A DNA stretch of 21,546 bases from RBG-16-66-20 sp035308765 (GTDB taxonomy: Bacteria > Pseudomonadota > Gammaproteobacteria > Burkholderiales > SG8-39), in NCBI GenBank assembly GCA_035308765.1, contig DATGGA010000067.1, positions 1 to 21,546 of the forward strand. The letters run 5' to 3'. Both the position numbers and the translations under genes were made by a program. This document shows, piece after piece, positions 1-7,047 of this stretch (within the stretch, counting starts at the first letter, position 1; each line of letters begins with the position of its first letter). A model generated the notes under the pieces. That model made no database searches and was not told where the DNA came from. It worked only from the letters and a program-made list of their open reading frames with translations.

Positions 1-139
1 AGTTCTTCGCCTCCCCGCCGTACTTCTTCGCAAGTATGTGCGTCATCGCCGCCGTCAGCGTCGTCTTGCCGTGATCCACGTGCCCGATCGTCCCCACATT
101 CAAGTGCGGCTTCGTTCTCTCAAATTTGCCTTTTGCCAT
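1..139 (-). CDS. tuf: Elongation factor Tu, N-terminal fragment (runs off the window)
   Basis: Elongation factor Tu is the GTPase that carries aminoacyl-tRNA to the ribosome in the cytoplasm. Reading the minus strand from the ATG at 139-137 gives MAKGKFERTKPHLNVGTIGH followed by the P-loop VDHGKTTLTAAMTHILAKKY, which is the unmistakable EF-Tu start with its G1 motif GHVDHGKT. Only the first 46 codons are present; the rest lies beyond position 1. It sits 35 bases after tRNA-Thr on the same strand, so it is probably transcribed in part from the tRNA promoter, as in the known tRNA-tuf operons. A second tuf copy elsewhere would be usual for proteobacteria. Confidence 0.97.
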   Translation of the reverse strand, partial: MAKGKFERTKPHLNVGTIGHVDHGKTTLTAAMTHILAKKYGGEAKN

Positions 140-174
140 GACGGACGCCTATCGGTTGAAAAAGTCTGAAACTC

Positions 175-249
<75 letters not shown>

Positions 250-291
250 CATTCACGTAACTGCAGCCGTACCTCGCCGCGCATGCAAGCC

Positions 292-365
292 TGGAGCGGG
301 TGAAGGGAATCGAACCCTCGTCGTAAGCTTGGAAGGCTTCTGCTCTGCCATTGAGCTACACCCGC
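292..365 (-). tRNA. tRNA-Gly (anticodon TCC), CCA encoded
   Basis: The minus strand gives acceptor arm GCGGGTG pairing with CACCCGC, D arm AGCTCAATGGCAGAGC, anticodon loop CTTCCAA (anticodon TCC) and T arm AGGGTTCGATTCCCT. The discriminator base is T and the CCA end is encoded at 294-292. It is the middle tRNA of the cluster. Confidence 0.97.
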
Positions 366-419
366 CTCTTTTCTCACTTCACCCATTTCTCATATCCGCT
401 GCGCGCCCGAATTTGCCGG

Positions 420-503
420 TGGAGGGGGTTGGATTCGAACCAACGTAGGCGCAAGGCCAACAGATTTACAGTCTGCCCCCTTTAGCCGCTCGGGCACCCC
501 TCC
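420..503 (-). tRNA. tRNA-Tyr (anticodon GTA), CCA not encoded
   Basis: This is an 84-base class II tRNA on the minus strand. It has acceptor arm GGAGGGG pairing with CCCCTCC, anticodon loop ACTGTAAAT (anticodon GTA), a long variable arm and a T arm with GGTTCGAATCC. After the discriminator A (420) the genome reads CCG, not CCA, unlike the Thr and Gly tRNAs downstream, so the last base must be added by CCA transferase. It is the first tRNA after the promoter at 517-545. Confidence 0.95.
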
Positions 504-516
504 GGCGGAACCTGAA

Positions 517-545
517 ATTATGTCTTATTTCCGTCAGTTAGGCAA
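517..545 (-). promoter_or_regulatory. Sigma70-type promoter of the tRNA-tuf operon
   Basis: On the minus strand a -35 box TTGCCT (545-540) is separated by exactly 17 bases from a -10 box CATAAT (522-517). Transcription would begin near 510, a few bases before the tRNA-Tyr 5' end at 503. The stretch between the -10 box and the tRNA is GC-rich, as is common at stable-RNA promoters. The assignment rests on hexamer match, spacing and position. Confidence 0.72.
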
Positions 546-708
546 GATCCAGTCCCATGCGCCGGGATGGCTGCGGATTTCGGATACGGAACGGTCCGGG
601 ACACCGGCCCGGCGGGAGCGTTCCAAGAGTACGGAAGGGCCAAAAATGCCCCCTGCAGCAGGCGGGACAGTATCCGACGGGCTAATACGCGGTTTGGTTC
701 CCGTTCCT

Positions 709-725
709 CCCCCCGCGCCCGGGGG
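709..725 (+). promoter_or_regulatory. GC hairpin just upstream of the response regulator start
   Basis: A C-run at 709-714 can pair with the G-run at 721-725 across a short GC loop. The G-run is also the only purine-rich stretch that could serve as a ribosome binding site for the GTG at 740, so folding could mask it. A -10-like TATCAT lies at 728-733 and would start transcription close to the GTG, but no -35 box accompanies it. Function is not established. Confidence 0.3.
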
Positions 726-739
726 ATTATCATCCCACC

Positions 740-1432
740 GTGCGAATAGCGATATTGGAAGACGATCCCGATCAGTTGGCGCTGCTGCAGCGCTGGCTGG
801 TGCAGGACGGGCACGACGTTCACGGCTACCTGACCGGGCGCGAAGCCATGATGCGCGCGACGCGGGAGAGTTTCGATCTGTTCCTGCTCGACTGGCAGGT
901 TCCGGATGTCTCGGGCACCGAGGTGCTGCAGTGGCTGCGGAACAATGTTTCGCGGCGCGTTCCCATCCTTTTTGTCACCGTGCGCGACTCCGAGCAGGAC
1001 ATCGTGTTTGCGCTGGAAAGCGGCGCTGACGACTACATGATCAAGCCGGCAAGGCAAAACGAACTGCTGGCGCGCGTCCATGCGTTGCTGCGGCGCGCCT
1101 ACCCCCGGGAAGACGAAAAGCAGCTCTCATTTCCCCCCTTCGAGATCGATACCCAGCGCAGCGAAATCCGCCGCGCTGGTTCCAAGGTCGAACTGACGCC
1201 GAAGGAATTCGACCTCGCGGTGGTGCTGTTTCGCAATATCGGCCGGCTGATGTCCCGCGGCCACCTGCAGGAAACGGTGTGGGGACACTCCGAGAACCTC
1301 GCGACGCGCACCGTGGACACGCATGTCAGCCAGGTGCGCAAGAAACTCGACCTCAGGCCCGAAACCGGGTTCCGCATCGTGCCGGTTTATAACTACGGTT
1401 ACCGGCTGGAGCAGTGCGAGCCGGCTGGCTGA
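740..1432 (+). CDS. OmpR/PhoB-family response regulator, orphan
   Basis: A two-component response regulator of 230 residues that would bind DNA once phosphorylated. Residues 1-115 form the receiver domain: acidic pocket E7-D8-D9, phosphoacceptor D51 in LFLLDWQVPD, switch T80 and conserved K102 in YMIKPA. Residues 130-225 are a winged-helix domain with ELTPKEFDL and RTVDTHVSQVRKKL, typical of the OmpR group. The start is GTG at 740. No good Shine-Dalgarno lies within 10 bases; a GGGGGA sits 14 bases upstream inside a possible hairpin (709-725). No histidine kinase gene is in the window. The epimerase gene begins 37 bases after its stop on the same strand, so the two may be cotranscribed and the regulator could control the glycan cassette; this is inferred from position only. 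Confidence 0.93.
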   Translation: MRIAILEDDPDQLALLQRWLVQDGHDVHGYLTGREAMMRATRESFDLFLLDWQVPDVSGTEVLQWLRNNVSRRVPILFVTVRDSEQDIVFALESGADDYMIKPARQNELLARVHALLRRAYPREDEKQLSFPPFEIDTQRSEIRRAGSKVELTPKEFDLAVVLFRNIGRLMSRGHLQETVWGHSENLATRTVDTHVSQVRKKLDLRPETGFRIVPVYNYGYRLEQCEPAG

Positions 1433-1469
1433 CCGGCCGCTCGCTTGGCTGGCCACTCAGGGCCAATCC

Positions 1470-2459
1470 GTGCGAATCGTAATTACCGGCGCGCTAGGCC
1501 ACATCGGCTCGCGGCTGATACGGGCCCTCCCAGACGTGTTTCCGGATGCCAGTATTGTGATGGTGGATGATCTTTCGTCTCAGCGCTATTGCTCGCTTTT
1601 CAACCTGCCTGCCAATGGCCGCTACCGTTTTCTCGAAGCGGATATTCTCAGCGCCGACCTGAATCGAATATTCGAGGGCGCCGAAGCGGTTGTTCATCTC
1701 GCCGCCGTCACGAATGCGGTCGACAGCTTTTCTCACCCGGAGAAGGTCGCGCGCGTGAATTTCGTCGGCACCGAGAAGGTTGCTCGTGCCTGCATCCCGA
1801 CCGGTGCCGCGCTCGTGTTCGTATCGACCACGAGCGTCTACGGCACGGCAAGCGGGCTCGTCGACGAGGATTGTCCCGACGCGGATCTGCGTCCCCAGAG
1901 CCCCTATGCCGATTCCAAGCTGAGGGCCGAGCATTTGCTGGACTCCCTGGCGCGGAGCGAAGGCCTGCGCCACGTGACCTGCCGCTTCGGCACCGTCTTT
2001 GGTCCCTCGCCGGGGATGCGCTTCCACACTGCGATCAATAAGTTCTGCTGGCAAGCGGTCAATCGCCTGCCGCTTAGCGTATGGAGCACGGCATTGAATC
2101 AGGACCGTCCCTACCTGGAGCTGGGCGACGCGGTCGCCGCCCTGCAATTTCTTCTGAAGCGCAAACTGTTCAATGGCGGCTTGTTCAATGTGCTTACCCT
2201 CAATGCCTCGGTAAGGCAGATCATCGAAGAGATATCCGCGCACGTGCCGGAAACGCGCGTTCGGCACGTGGACTCGCCGATCATGAACCAGCTCTCGTAC
2301 CGCGTGGCGAACCGGCGCCTGGCGAACCTTGGCTTCGAATGCAAGGGAACCCTGAAGCTAGGCATCGGGGAAACGATACGCCTGTTACGGACGCAGGCCT
2401 CGGGAATGGAAGCGGACGCAATCGGACAGGACCATGTGGCGGCTTCGGGAACCGTTTGA
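1470..2459 (+). CDS. NAD-dependent epimerase/dehydratase (extended SDR)
   Basis: A 329-residue extended short-chain dehydrogenase likely to act on a nucleotide sugar in the cytoplasm, by C4 epimerisation, dehydration or ketone reduction. The Rossmann motif GALGHIG is at residues 7-13, an acidic D33-D34 follows strand 2, HLAAVT is at 76-81, the STTSVYG segment is at 119-125, and the catalytic pair is Y146/K150 in SPYADSK. I start at GTG 1470, not at an upstream in-frame codon that would overlap the regulator, because the protein then begins directly with the Rossmann strand and AGGG at 1459-1462 is 7 bases upstream. Its end overlaps the next gene by 26 bases, which indicates an operon. The exact substrate cannot be read from the sequence; it is not the canonical GalE, which is at 19285-20289. 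Confidence 0.88.
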   Translation: MRIVITGALGHIGSRLIRALPDVFPDASIVMVDDLSSQRYCSLFNLPANGRYRFLEADILSADLNRIFEGAEAVVHLAAVTNAVDSFSHPEKVARVNFVGTEKVARACIPTGAALVFVSTTSVYGTASGLVDEDCPDADLRPQSPYADSKLRAEHLLDSLARSEGLRHVTCRFGTVFGPSPGMRFHTAINKFCWQAVNRLPLSVWSTALNQDRPYLELGDAVAALQFLLKRKLFNGGLFNVLTLNASVRQIIEEISAHVPETRVRHVDSPIMNQLSYRVANRRLANLGFECKGTLKLGIGETIRLLRTQASGMEADAIGQDHVAASGTV

Positions 2460-3186
2460 TCGGGCGCGCCCCGATTTTCCGGTTGGCACGCCCTTCTGGC
2501 GGGATCGCAGTTTCACAACGCTTCTTGAGCGCTGCAAGGCACTGGAAGCCCTTCGCGAATACCTGCCCCTCGATCTGAACAGGCCCATCTATCAAGGCCA
2601 GGAACGCGTCGAGGCGGTACGTTCGGCATACAAGGACCACGGCTACGGCTATTTTTTCTACGCCCTCGCCCGGGCATTCAGGCCGCGAAGTTGCGTCGAA
2701 CTCGGAATACTGCAGGGCTTCAGTCTTCTGGCCGTTGCGGCTGCGCTGCGGGACAATGGCGCGGGAAGCATCCAGGGAGTCGACCTTTTTGAAGACTATC
2801 CCCATCGCCACGCGCAGTACGCCGACGTCGAAAACCACATCAGCGCGTGCGGACTCGAGAACCGGTCCGGAATCACGAGGGCCGACGCGCTCGCGGCCCA
2901 TCGGCATCACGACGATATCGATTACCTGCACGTGGACCTGTCCAACGACGGCGACACCTACCGTTTCGTGTTCAGGCACTGGGCGGGCAAGGTACGGCAC
3001 GCGATCCTCTTGGAAGGAGGCAGCGCCGACCGGGATCAGGTCGAATGGATGGTGAAGCACGGAAAATCCCCGATCGTTCCGGCGATCGACGAGATTCGCC
3101 GCGCCTATTCCGACTGGACTATTGCCGTCCTGGCGCCTTTCCCATCGCTGACCGTCGCGGTGCGGTCGACGCCTGAACAGAACTGA
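2434..3186 (+). CDS. Class I SAM-dependent methyltransferase-like protein
   Basis: A 250-residue protein resembling the class I methyltransferases often found in polysaccharide loci. The glycine-rich motif I appears as VELGILQGFSLLAVA (residues 88-102), and a second acidic strand end follows at GVDLFEDY (115-122), where the adenosine ribose is normally bound. Strand 4 reads DYLHVDLSNDG. Such enzymes may O-methylate a sugar of the glycan, but no substrate-specific motif is visible. It overlaps the epimerase stop by 26 bases and ends 6 bases before the next gene, so all are probably one transcript. The AGGA before the ATG is only 2 bases away, so initiation may depend on translational coupling. 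It could also be a non-catalytic relative of the fold. Confidence 0.72.
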   Translation: MWRLREPFDRARPDFPVGTPFWRDRSFTTLLERCKALEALREYLPLDLNRPIYQGQERVEAVRSAYKDHGYGYFFYALARAFRPRSCVELGILQGFSLLAVAAALRDNGAGSIQGVDLFEDYPHRHAQYADVENHISACGLENRSGITRADALAAHRHHDDIDYLHVDLSNDGDTYRFVFRHWAGKVRHAILLEGGSADRDQVEWMVKHGKSPIVPAIDEIRRAYSDWTIAVLAPFPSLTVAVRSTPEQN

Positions 3187-3192
3187 CTTCAC

Positions 3193-4341
3193 ATGAGCGT
3201 TCATGAGGATTTGACCATTCTGCTCACATTGAAGGACAGGGTCCCTTTCACGTCACGCTGGATGAGCTTTGCCGATAAGACACGTTTCCCGTTCAAGGTG
3301 CTGATAGCCGACGGCGGGACCGACGATGGAGCGCGGGAGTTGCTGTCGGACAGGTCGAAGTACCCGAACGTAACTTATGAATATATCCGCTACTCGCCCG
3401 ACCGGAGCTACCCGGATTACTACGCGAAGATCGCGGACGCGCTCGGGCGGGTGCGGACTCCGTACGTTGCCATGGCGGACAACGACGACTTCTTCTTCGC
3501 CGACGCGCTGGGCGAAGCAGTGCGCTTCCTGTCCCTCCATCCTGACTATATTTCTTGCGGAGGCCAAGGAGCGATTTTCTGGGTTCTGTCTTCTCCTTCC
3601 AGTGGAGACGAGGGTCCGTTATACGGAAACAATGTCAGGTGGAAATGCACCCGCGAAACCAAATCCATCGACGCCGATAGCGCCAGAGAGCGCATGCAGG
3701 CCCAGGCGGTCAGCACAGCCGACACTTTCTTCTACGATGTCAAAAAAACGGCGGAAGCGAGAAAACATTTCGAGATTGTTCGAGACCTCGGCCCGAAGGA
3801 TCTGTTCATATTCGAACAGGTGGCGTGTTTCCTCACGGCGATAGCGGGCAAGGCAAAGCGCCTGGATACGCTGTACCTCGCGCGCCAGAACAACTCACCG
3901 GCCAGCAGCGGGGGAATTCACACGCAGAGATTCGGAGACTGGTTCGGACGCATGCTGGCGGAATCGTGGTCCGAGGATTTCACGAAATTCGTGAATGTCG
4001 CGTCGGCATTCCTCGCGGCGTCCGACGATATTTCCGAGGATGAGGCCCGGGATTGCGTCATCAAGAGCTACAGGATGCTGGTGGCGCCCGCGCTGCTGTC
4101 GAACATTCTCGAGGAACCGACGGTGACCCTGTCGATGTCCACCGTTGTTCCGGTCGTCAGGCGTCTTGTCAGGTTGCCCGAGAGCAGTATCGTCAAGAGG
4201 CTGGCCCGCAATCTATATCGCCGTGTCCGATGGATCTCGCTTGATTCCGTTTATGGCACGGAGTTTGTGGCGGGGCGCGTTCCGGAAGCCCGAAAGGACT
4301 TCAGTCCGATACTCAAGTTTCTGGCGCAGACGCCGCCCTGA
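3193..4341 (+). CDS. GT-A fold (GT2-like) glycosyltransferase
   Basis: A 382-residue soluble protein with an N-terminal GT-A nucleotide-sugar binding domain. It begins with a strand LTILLTLKDR, then LIADGGTDDGARELL (residues 37-51), and carries the metal-binding acidic cluster ADNDDF at 95-100. These are the hallmarks of inverting GT2-type enzymes, here in a variant with TLKDR in place of the usual TYN(R/E). The C-terminal 200 residues are helical and have no motif I recognise; no membrane segment is seen. The stop overlaps the next start by one base (TGATG at 4339-4343). GC is low in parts: 24 of 60 bases in 3721-3780. It probably adds one sugar of the surface glycan; donor and acceptor are unknown. 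Confidence 0.82.
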   Translation: MSVHEDLTILLTLKDRVPFTSRWMSFADKTRFPFKVLIADGGTDDGARELLSDRSKYPNVTYEYIRYSPDRSYPDYYAKIADALGRVRTPYVAMADNDDFFFADALGEAVRFLSLHPDYISCGGQGAIFWVLSSPSSGDEGPLYGNNVRWKCTRETKSIDADSARERMQAQAVSTADTFFYDVKKTAEARKHFEIVRDLGPKDLFIFEQVACFLTAIAGKAKRLDTLYLARQNNSPASSGGIHTQRFGDWFGRMLAESWSEDFTKFVNVASAFLAASDDISEDEARDCVIKSYRMLVAPALLSNILEEPTVTLSMSTVVPVVRRLVRLPESSIVKRLARNLYRRVRWISLDSVYGTEFVAGRVPEARKDFSPILKFLAQTPP

Positions 4342-5231
4342 TGGTTTACGACTGCTTTGTTTTTTTCAACGAACTCGATCTTCTCGAGCTTCGCCTGAAT
4401 ATTCTCGACGCGGTCGTGGATCGCTTCGTTCTCGTGGAGGCGACGAGGACCTTCCAAGGGAAGGAGAAGCCGCTCGTCTTTTCCGACAACAGGCACCGCT
4501 TTGAGGATTTCCTGGGAAAGATAATTCACGTTGTCGTCACCGAGTACCCCGACAACCCCGGGAAGGACCCCTATGTGTTGGAAAATCACCAGCGCAGCAT
4601 GATCAAAGAAGGATTGCGGAACTGCGACCCAAGCGACGTCATATTGATTTCGGATGTGGACGAAATTCCGGACCCGGTCAGGATCATAGAAGCCATAAGC
4701 GACAGGGGGATCAAGATCTTCCGGCAGCGTATGTTCTACTATTTTCTGAACTGCGTAAATGCTGGCGTTGCAGAGGACGATATGGCGGGATCCGAATGGA
4801 CAGGGACCATAATGACCCGCTTCGGCGATATCGGAGACGACGTGGGAAAGTTGCGCGAACTTTCAATGATGACACCAGCGGTTCATCATCGAGAGTTTGC
4901 AGGCTGGTTTCGCTGGAAATACTGGCTGTTCCGGAATTCCACGGCGAAGCGCCAGCCGATTCGCATCATTGATAACGGCGGTTGGCATTTCAGCTTTCTT
5001 GGTGGCGCGGGGAGAATCATCGAGAAGCTGGAAGCATTCGCGCATGTTGAATACAACAAAGAGGAGTTCAAGGATCCTCGAAAAATACAGGAGGCCATAA
5101 ACAGCGGAAGGGATATCCTGGGCAGGGGGTTCCGTTATCGCTGCATCCCGCTGGACGCCACTTTTCCGGAATACCTGCTCCACAACAGGGAAAGGTACAA
5201 ACACCTCATCCGACAGGAAGACAAGCTGTAG
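4341..5231 (+). CDS. Glycosyltransferase family 17 (GT17) protein
   Basis: A 296-residue protein with the characteristic GT17 opening VYDCFVFFNELDLLELRL (residues 2-19) and then FVLVEATRTFQGKEKPL. The likely metal/nucleotide site is SDVDE at 104-108. The family is named after eukaryotic beta-1,4-mannosyl-glycoprotein beta-1,4-N-acetylglucosaminyltransferase, but bacterial members are common in capsule and O-antigen clusters, where their acceptor is usually unknown. The later WRWKYWLF-like aromatic patch and GGWHFSFLGG are also typical. Its ATG overlaps the preceding stop (TGATG), so translation is coupled. GC is about 50 percent in the sampled part (30 of 60 in 4741-4800), far below the neighbouring regions, which supports acquisition by transfer. 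It is the last gene of the plus-strand cassette and faces the FdtB gene end to end across 66 bases. Confidence 0.87.
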   Translation: MVYDCFVFFNELDLLELRLNILDAVVDRFVLVEATRTFQGKEKPLVFSDNRHRFEDFLGKIIHVVVTEYPDNPGKDPYVLENHQRSMIKEGLRNCDPSDVILISDVDEIPDPVRIIEAISDRGIKIFRQRMFYYFLNCVNAGVAEDDMAGSEWTGTIMTRFGDIGDDVGKLRELSMMTPAVHHREFAGWFRWKYWLFRNSTAKRQPIRIIDNGGWHFSFLGGAGRIIEKLEAFAHVEYNKEEFKDPRKIQEAINSGRDILGRGFRYRCIPLDATFPEYLLHNRERYKHLIRQEDKL

Positions 5232-5297
5232 CTTGATCCCCGTCACAAGGTAGCGGACGCGCTCGTATCGGGGGCACGTGACCAGCTTGGTCCGAGC

Positions 5298-6440
5298 CTA
5301 ATCGGCAGCGGCTGAGGTAGAGAGTCGCTCGGCGGGGGGCCAGTCCACCGTCGCGTTGACCGCGGCGATCACGGCCTCGACATCCGAATACGGCATGTGC
5401 GGTCCGATGGGAAGGCTCAACACTTCGTCTTGAAGGCGCGCTGTAACGCTGAGCCGCGGCCGGATGGGAGAGAGGCTCGCGTACGCGGCCTGGTATGGCG
5501 GCGCAAGCGGGTAGTGGATCGAGGTCTCGATACCCCTGCGTGCGAGCCCTGCGGCGTCTGCATCTCGTCGGCGCGAGCGCACCACGAACAGGTGCCAGTT
5601 CGGCTCGCTCCATTCCGAAACCACGGGCAAGGAGAGGCGCGACGGGCCGATGCCTTCCAAGTACGCTCGGGCGATCGAGCTCCGCCGGGCGTTCCACTCA
5701 TCCAGCCGAGCGAGCTTCACCCGCAAAAGTGCGGCTTGCAACTCGTCCAGCCGCGAGTTCGAACCCTGGTATTCGTTGAAGTGCTTCTTCGTAAAACCAT
5801 AGTTGCGCAAGGCGCGAATCTTGTGCGCCAGCGCGCCGTCGTTGGTCGTGACCGCTCCGCCGTCGCCAAAAGAACCCAGATTCTTCGAAGGATAGAAGCT
5901 GAATCCGGCAGCGTGCCCGAGCGTCCCGGCTCGTCTGCCCCTGTATTTGGCGCCGTGGGCCTGCGCGGCGTCCTCCAGCACCAGCAGCCCATGGCGGCGG
6001 GCAATGGAGTTGATGGGATCCATGTCGGCCACCCGGCCATAGAGATGCACGGCGACGACGGCCCTGGTGCGCGACGACAGGGACGCCTCGATCAATCTCG
6101 GATCGAGGTTATATGTCGTTTCGTCGGGTTCGACGGCCACCGGGACCGCCCCAGCCTTCGAGACCGCGAGCCAGGTTGCGACGCAGGTGTTTGCAGGCAC
6201 GATGACCTCGTCACCACGGCCACATCCCGCCGCCTGGAGCGCCAATGCCAGCGCATCGAGGCCGCTTGCCACGCTTACACAATGCTTGGCGCCGCAGTAG
6301 GCTGCAAATTCCTCTTCGAAGGCAAGCGTTTCCCTGCCCAGCAGGTATGAACCCGAGCCCATCACTCGCTGGTAGGCGGCGTCGAACTCGGACTTGAGTT
6401 CGAGATACGCGGGCCTGAGGTCAAGGAACGGTACGCGCAT
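5298..6440 (-). CDS. fdtB: FdtB-like PLP aminotransferase (DegT/DnrJ/EryC1 family)
   Basis: A 380-residue sugar aminotransferase. The internal aldimine lysine is K186 in SFYPSKNLGSFGDGG, and D157 and Q160 in VLEDAAQAHG contact the cofactor. The start VPFLDLRPAYLELK is typical of the enzymes that aminate C3 of dTDP-3-keto-6-deoxyhexoses (FdtB, QdtB). The assignment to a 3-amino sugar is strengthened by the FdtA-like gene directly upstream, whose end overlaps this start by 20 bases. The ATG at 6440 has an AGG seven bases upstream. The product would be dTDP-3-amino-3,6-dideoxyhexose (Fuc3N or Qui3N). The N-acetyltransferase (FdtC/QdtC) and the RmlA/RmlB enzymes that make the precursor are not in the window. 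Confidence 0.9.
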   Translation of the reverse strand: MRVPFLDLRPAYLELKSEFDAAYQRVMGSGSYLLGRETLAFEEEFAAYCGAKHCVSVASGLDALALALQAAGCGRGDEVIVPANTCVATWLAVSKAGAVPVAVEPDETTYNLDPRLIEASLSSRTRAVVAVHLYGRVADMDPINSIARRHGLLVLEDAAQAHGAKYRGRRAGTLGHAAGFSFYPSKNLGSFGDGGAVTTNDGALAHKIRALRNYGFTKKHFNEYQGSNSRLDELQAALLRVKLARLDEWNARRSSIARAYLEGIGPSRLSLPVVSEWSEPNWHLFVVRSRRRDADAAGLARRGIETSIHYPLAPPYQAAYASLSPIRPRLSVTARLQDEVLSLPIGPHMPYSDVEAVIAAVNATVDWPPAERLSTSAAAD

Positions 6441-6888
6441 CGCTTTGCCTGATTAGCGAGAGGAAAAGCGAATATTCGCCGATATTGTCGCGTTCGTCGT
6501 AGAAATCTGAAGCCAGGACGACGCATATCGTTCCCGGATCGAAGTTGGTCTGCGAGGTCCAGATGAGCGGCGGAATGTAGAGTCCCTTCCATGGCCGGTT
6601 CAGGCGCACCACCTTGCTCGATTCGCCGTCGTCGAGAGCGACGTCAAAGCTGCCGGAGAGGCAGATCAGGAACTGCTGCTGCGCCTTGTGCGCATGAGCG
6701 CCGCGGACCCGGCCGGTGGGCACGTCGTAGATGTAGAACACCCTTTTGATCTCGAAAGGAATGTGACGCCCGGCCTCTATGAACGTCAGGTTTCCGCGGG
6801 ATTCCGCGACTTTTGGGAGTTCCAAGACCCGGCACTCGTCAATCTTGCCGGGCATCGGGGGACGTTTCAGGTGTAGGAAAGCAGCCAT
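6421..6888 (-). CDS. fdtA: FdtA-like dTDP-4-keto-6-deoxyhexose 3,4-ketoisomerase (cupin)
   Basis: A 155-residue single-domain cupin of the WxcM/FdtA group, which moves the keto group from C4 to C3 of dTDP-4-keto-6-deoxyglucose before amination. The signature GAHAHKAQQQFLICLSGSF holds the catalytic histidines H65 and H67. ESRGNLTFIE (29-38) and YIPPLIWTSQ are also conserved family features. Length matches the family. The start is uncertain between ATG 6888 and ATG 6855, and neither has a clear ribosome binding site; the shorter form would begin MPGKIDECRV and still contain the whole cupin. It overlaps FdtB by 20 bases. Whether the product leads to Fuc3NAc or Qui3NAc cannot be told from the motif alone. 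Confidence 0.87.
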   Translation of the reverse strand: MAAFLHLKRPPMPGKIDECRVLELPKVAESRGNLTFIEAGRHIPFEIKRVFYIYDVPTGRVRGAHAHKAQQQFLICLSGSFDVALDDGESSKVVRLNRPWKGLYIPPLIWTSQTNFDPGTICVVLASDFYDERDNIGEYSLFLSLIRQSDARTVP

Positions 6889-7020
6889 GCGCCATGGGAT
6901 TTGCCGGACGTATCGGAAAACACGCAGCCGACGCCGCTCTCAAATATACAGCTACGGCTACGGGGTCGAGCAGTACGCGCCGGCGTCATGAACCGCAACT
7001 CGCGCGGGTAAGCGCGGGGC

Positions 7021-7041
7021 GCCGGGGAACCCGCCCCCGGC
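7021..7041 (-). terminator. GC hairpin after the Wzc-like gene, without a U-tract
   Basis: The arms at 7021-7027 (gccgggg) and 7035-7041 (ccccggc) are perfectly complementary around a 7-base loop. They begin 7 bases beyond the stop codon at 7050-7048 in the reading direction. No T-run follows, so this is at best an imperfect intrinsic terminator or a 3'-end stabiliser. Confidence 0.3.
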
Positions 7042-7047
7042 CGTGAA

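Noticed and set aside
2281..3204. Minus-strand open frame opposite the methyltransferase-like gene
   Set aside because: It overlaps two well-supported plus-strand genes and shows no domain.
5232..5297. Possible bidirectional terminator between the GT17 and fdtB genes
   Set aside because: Only short imperfect complementarity (gtcac/gtgac and C-run/G-run) and no T-tract on either side.
5397..6350. Plus-strand open frame inside the fdtB region
   Set aside because: Antisense to a complete PLP aminotransferase with its catalytic lysine; no motifs of its own.
6889..7020. Promoter for fdtA with a -10-like TATATT on the minus strand
   Set aside because: No acceptable -35 box at 16-18 bases; the best match needs a 15-base spacer.
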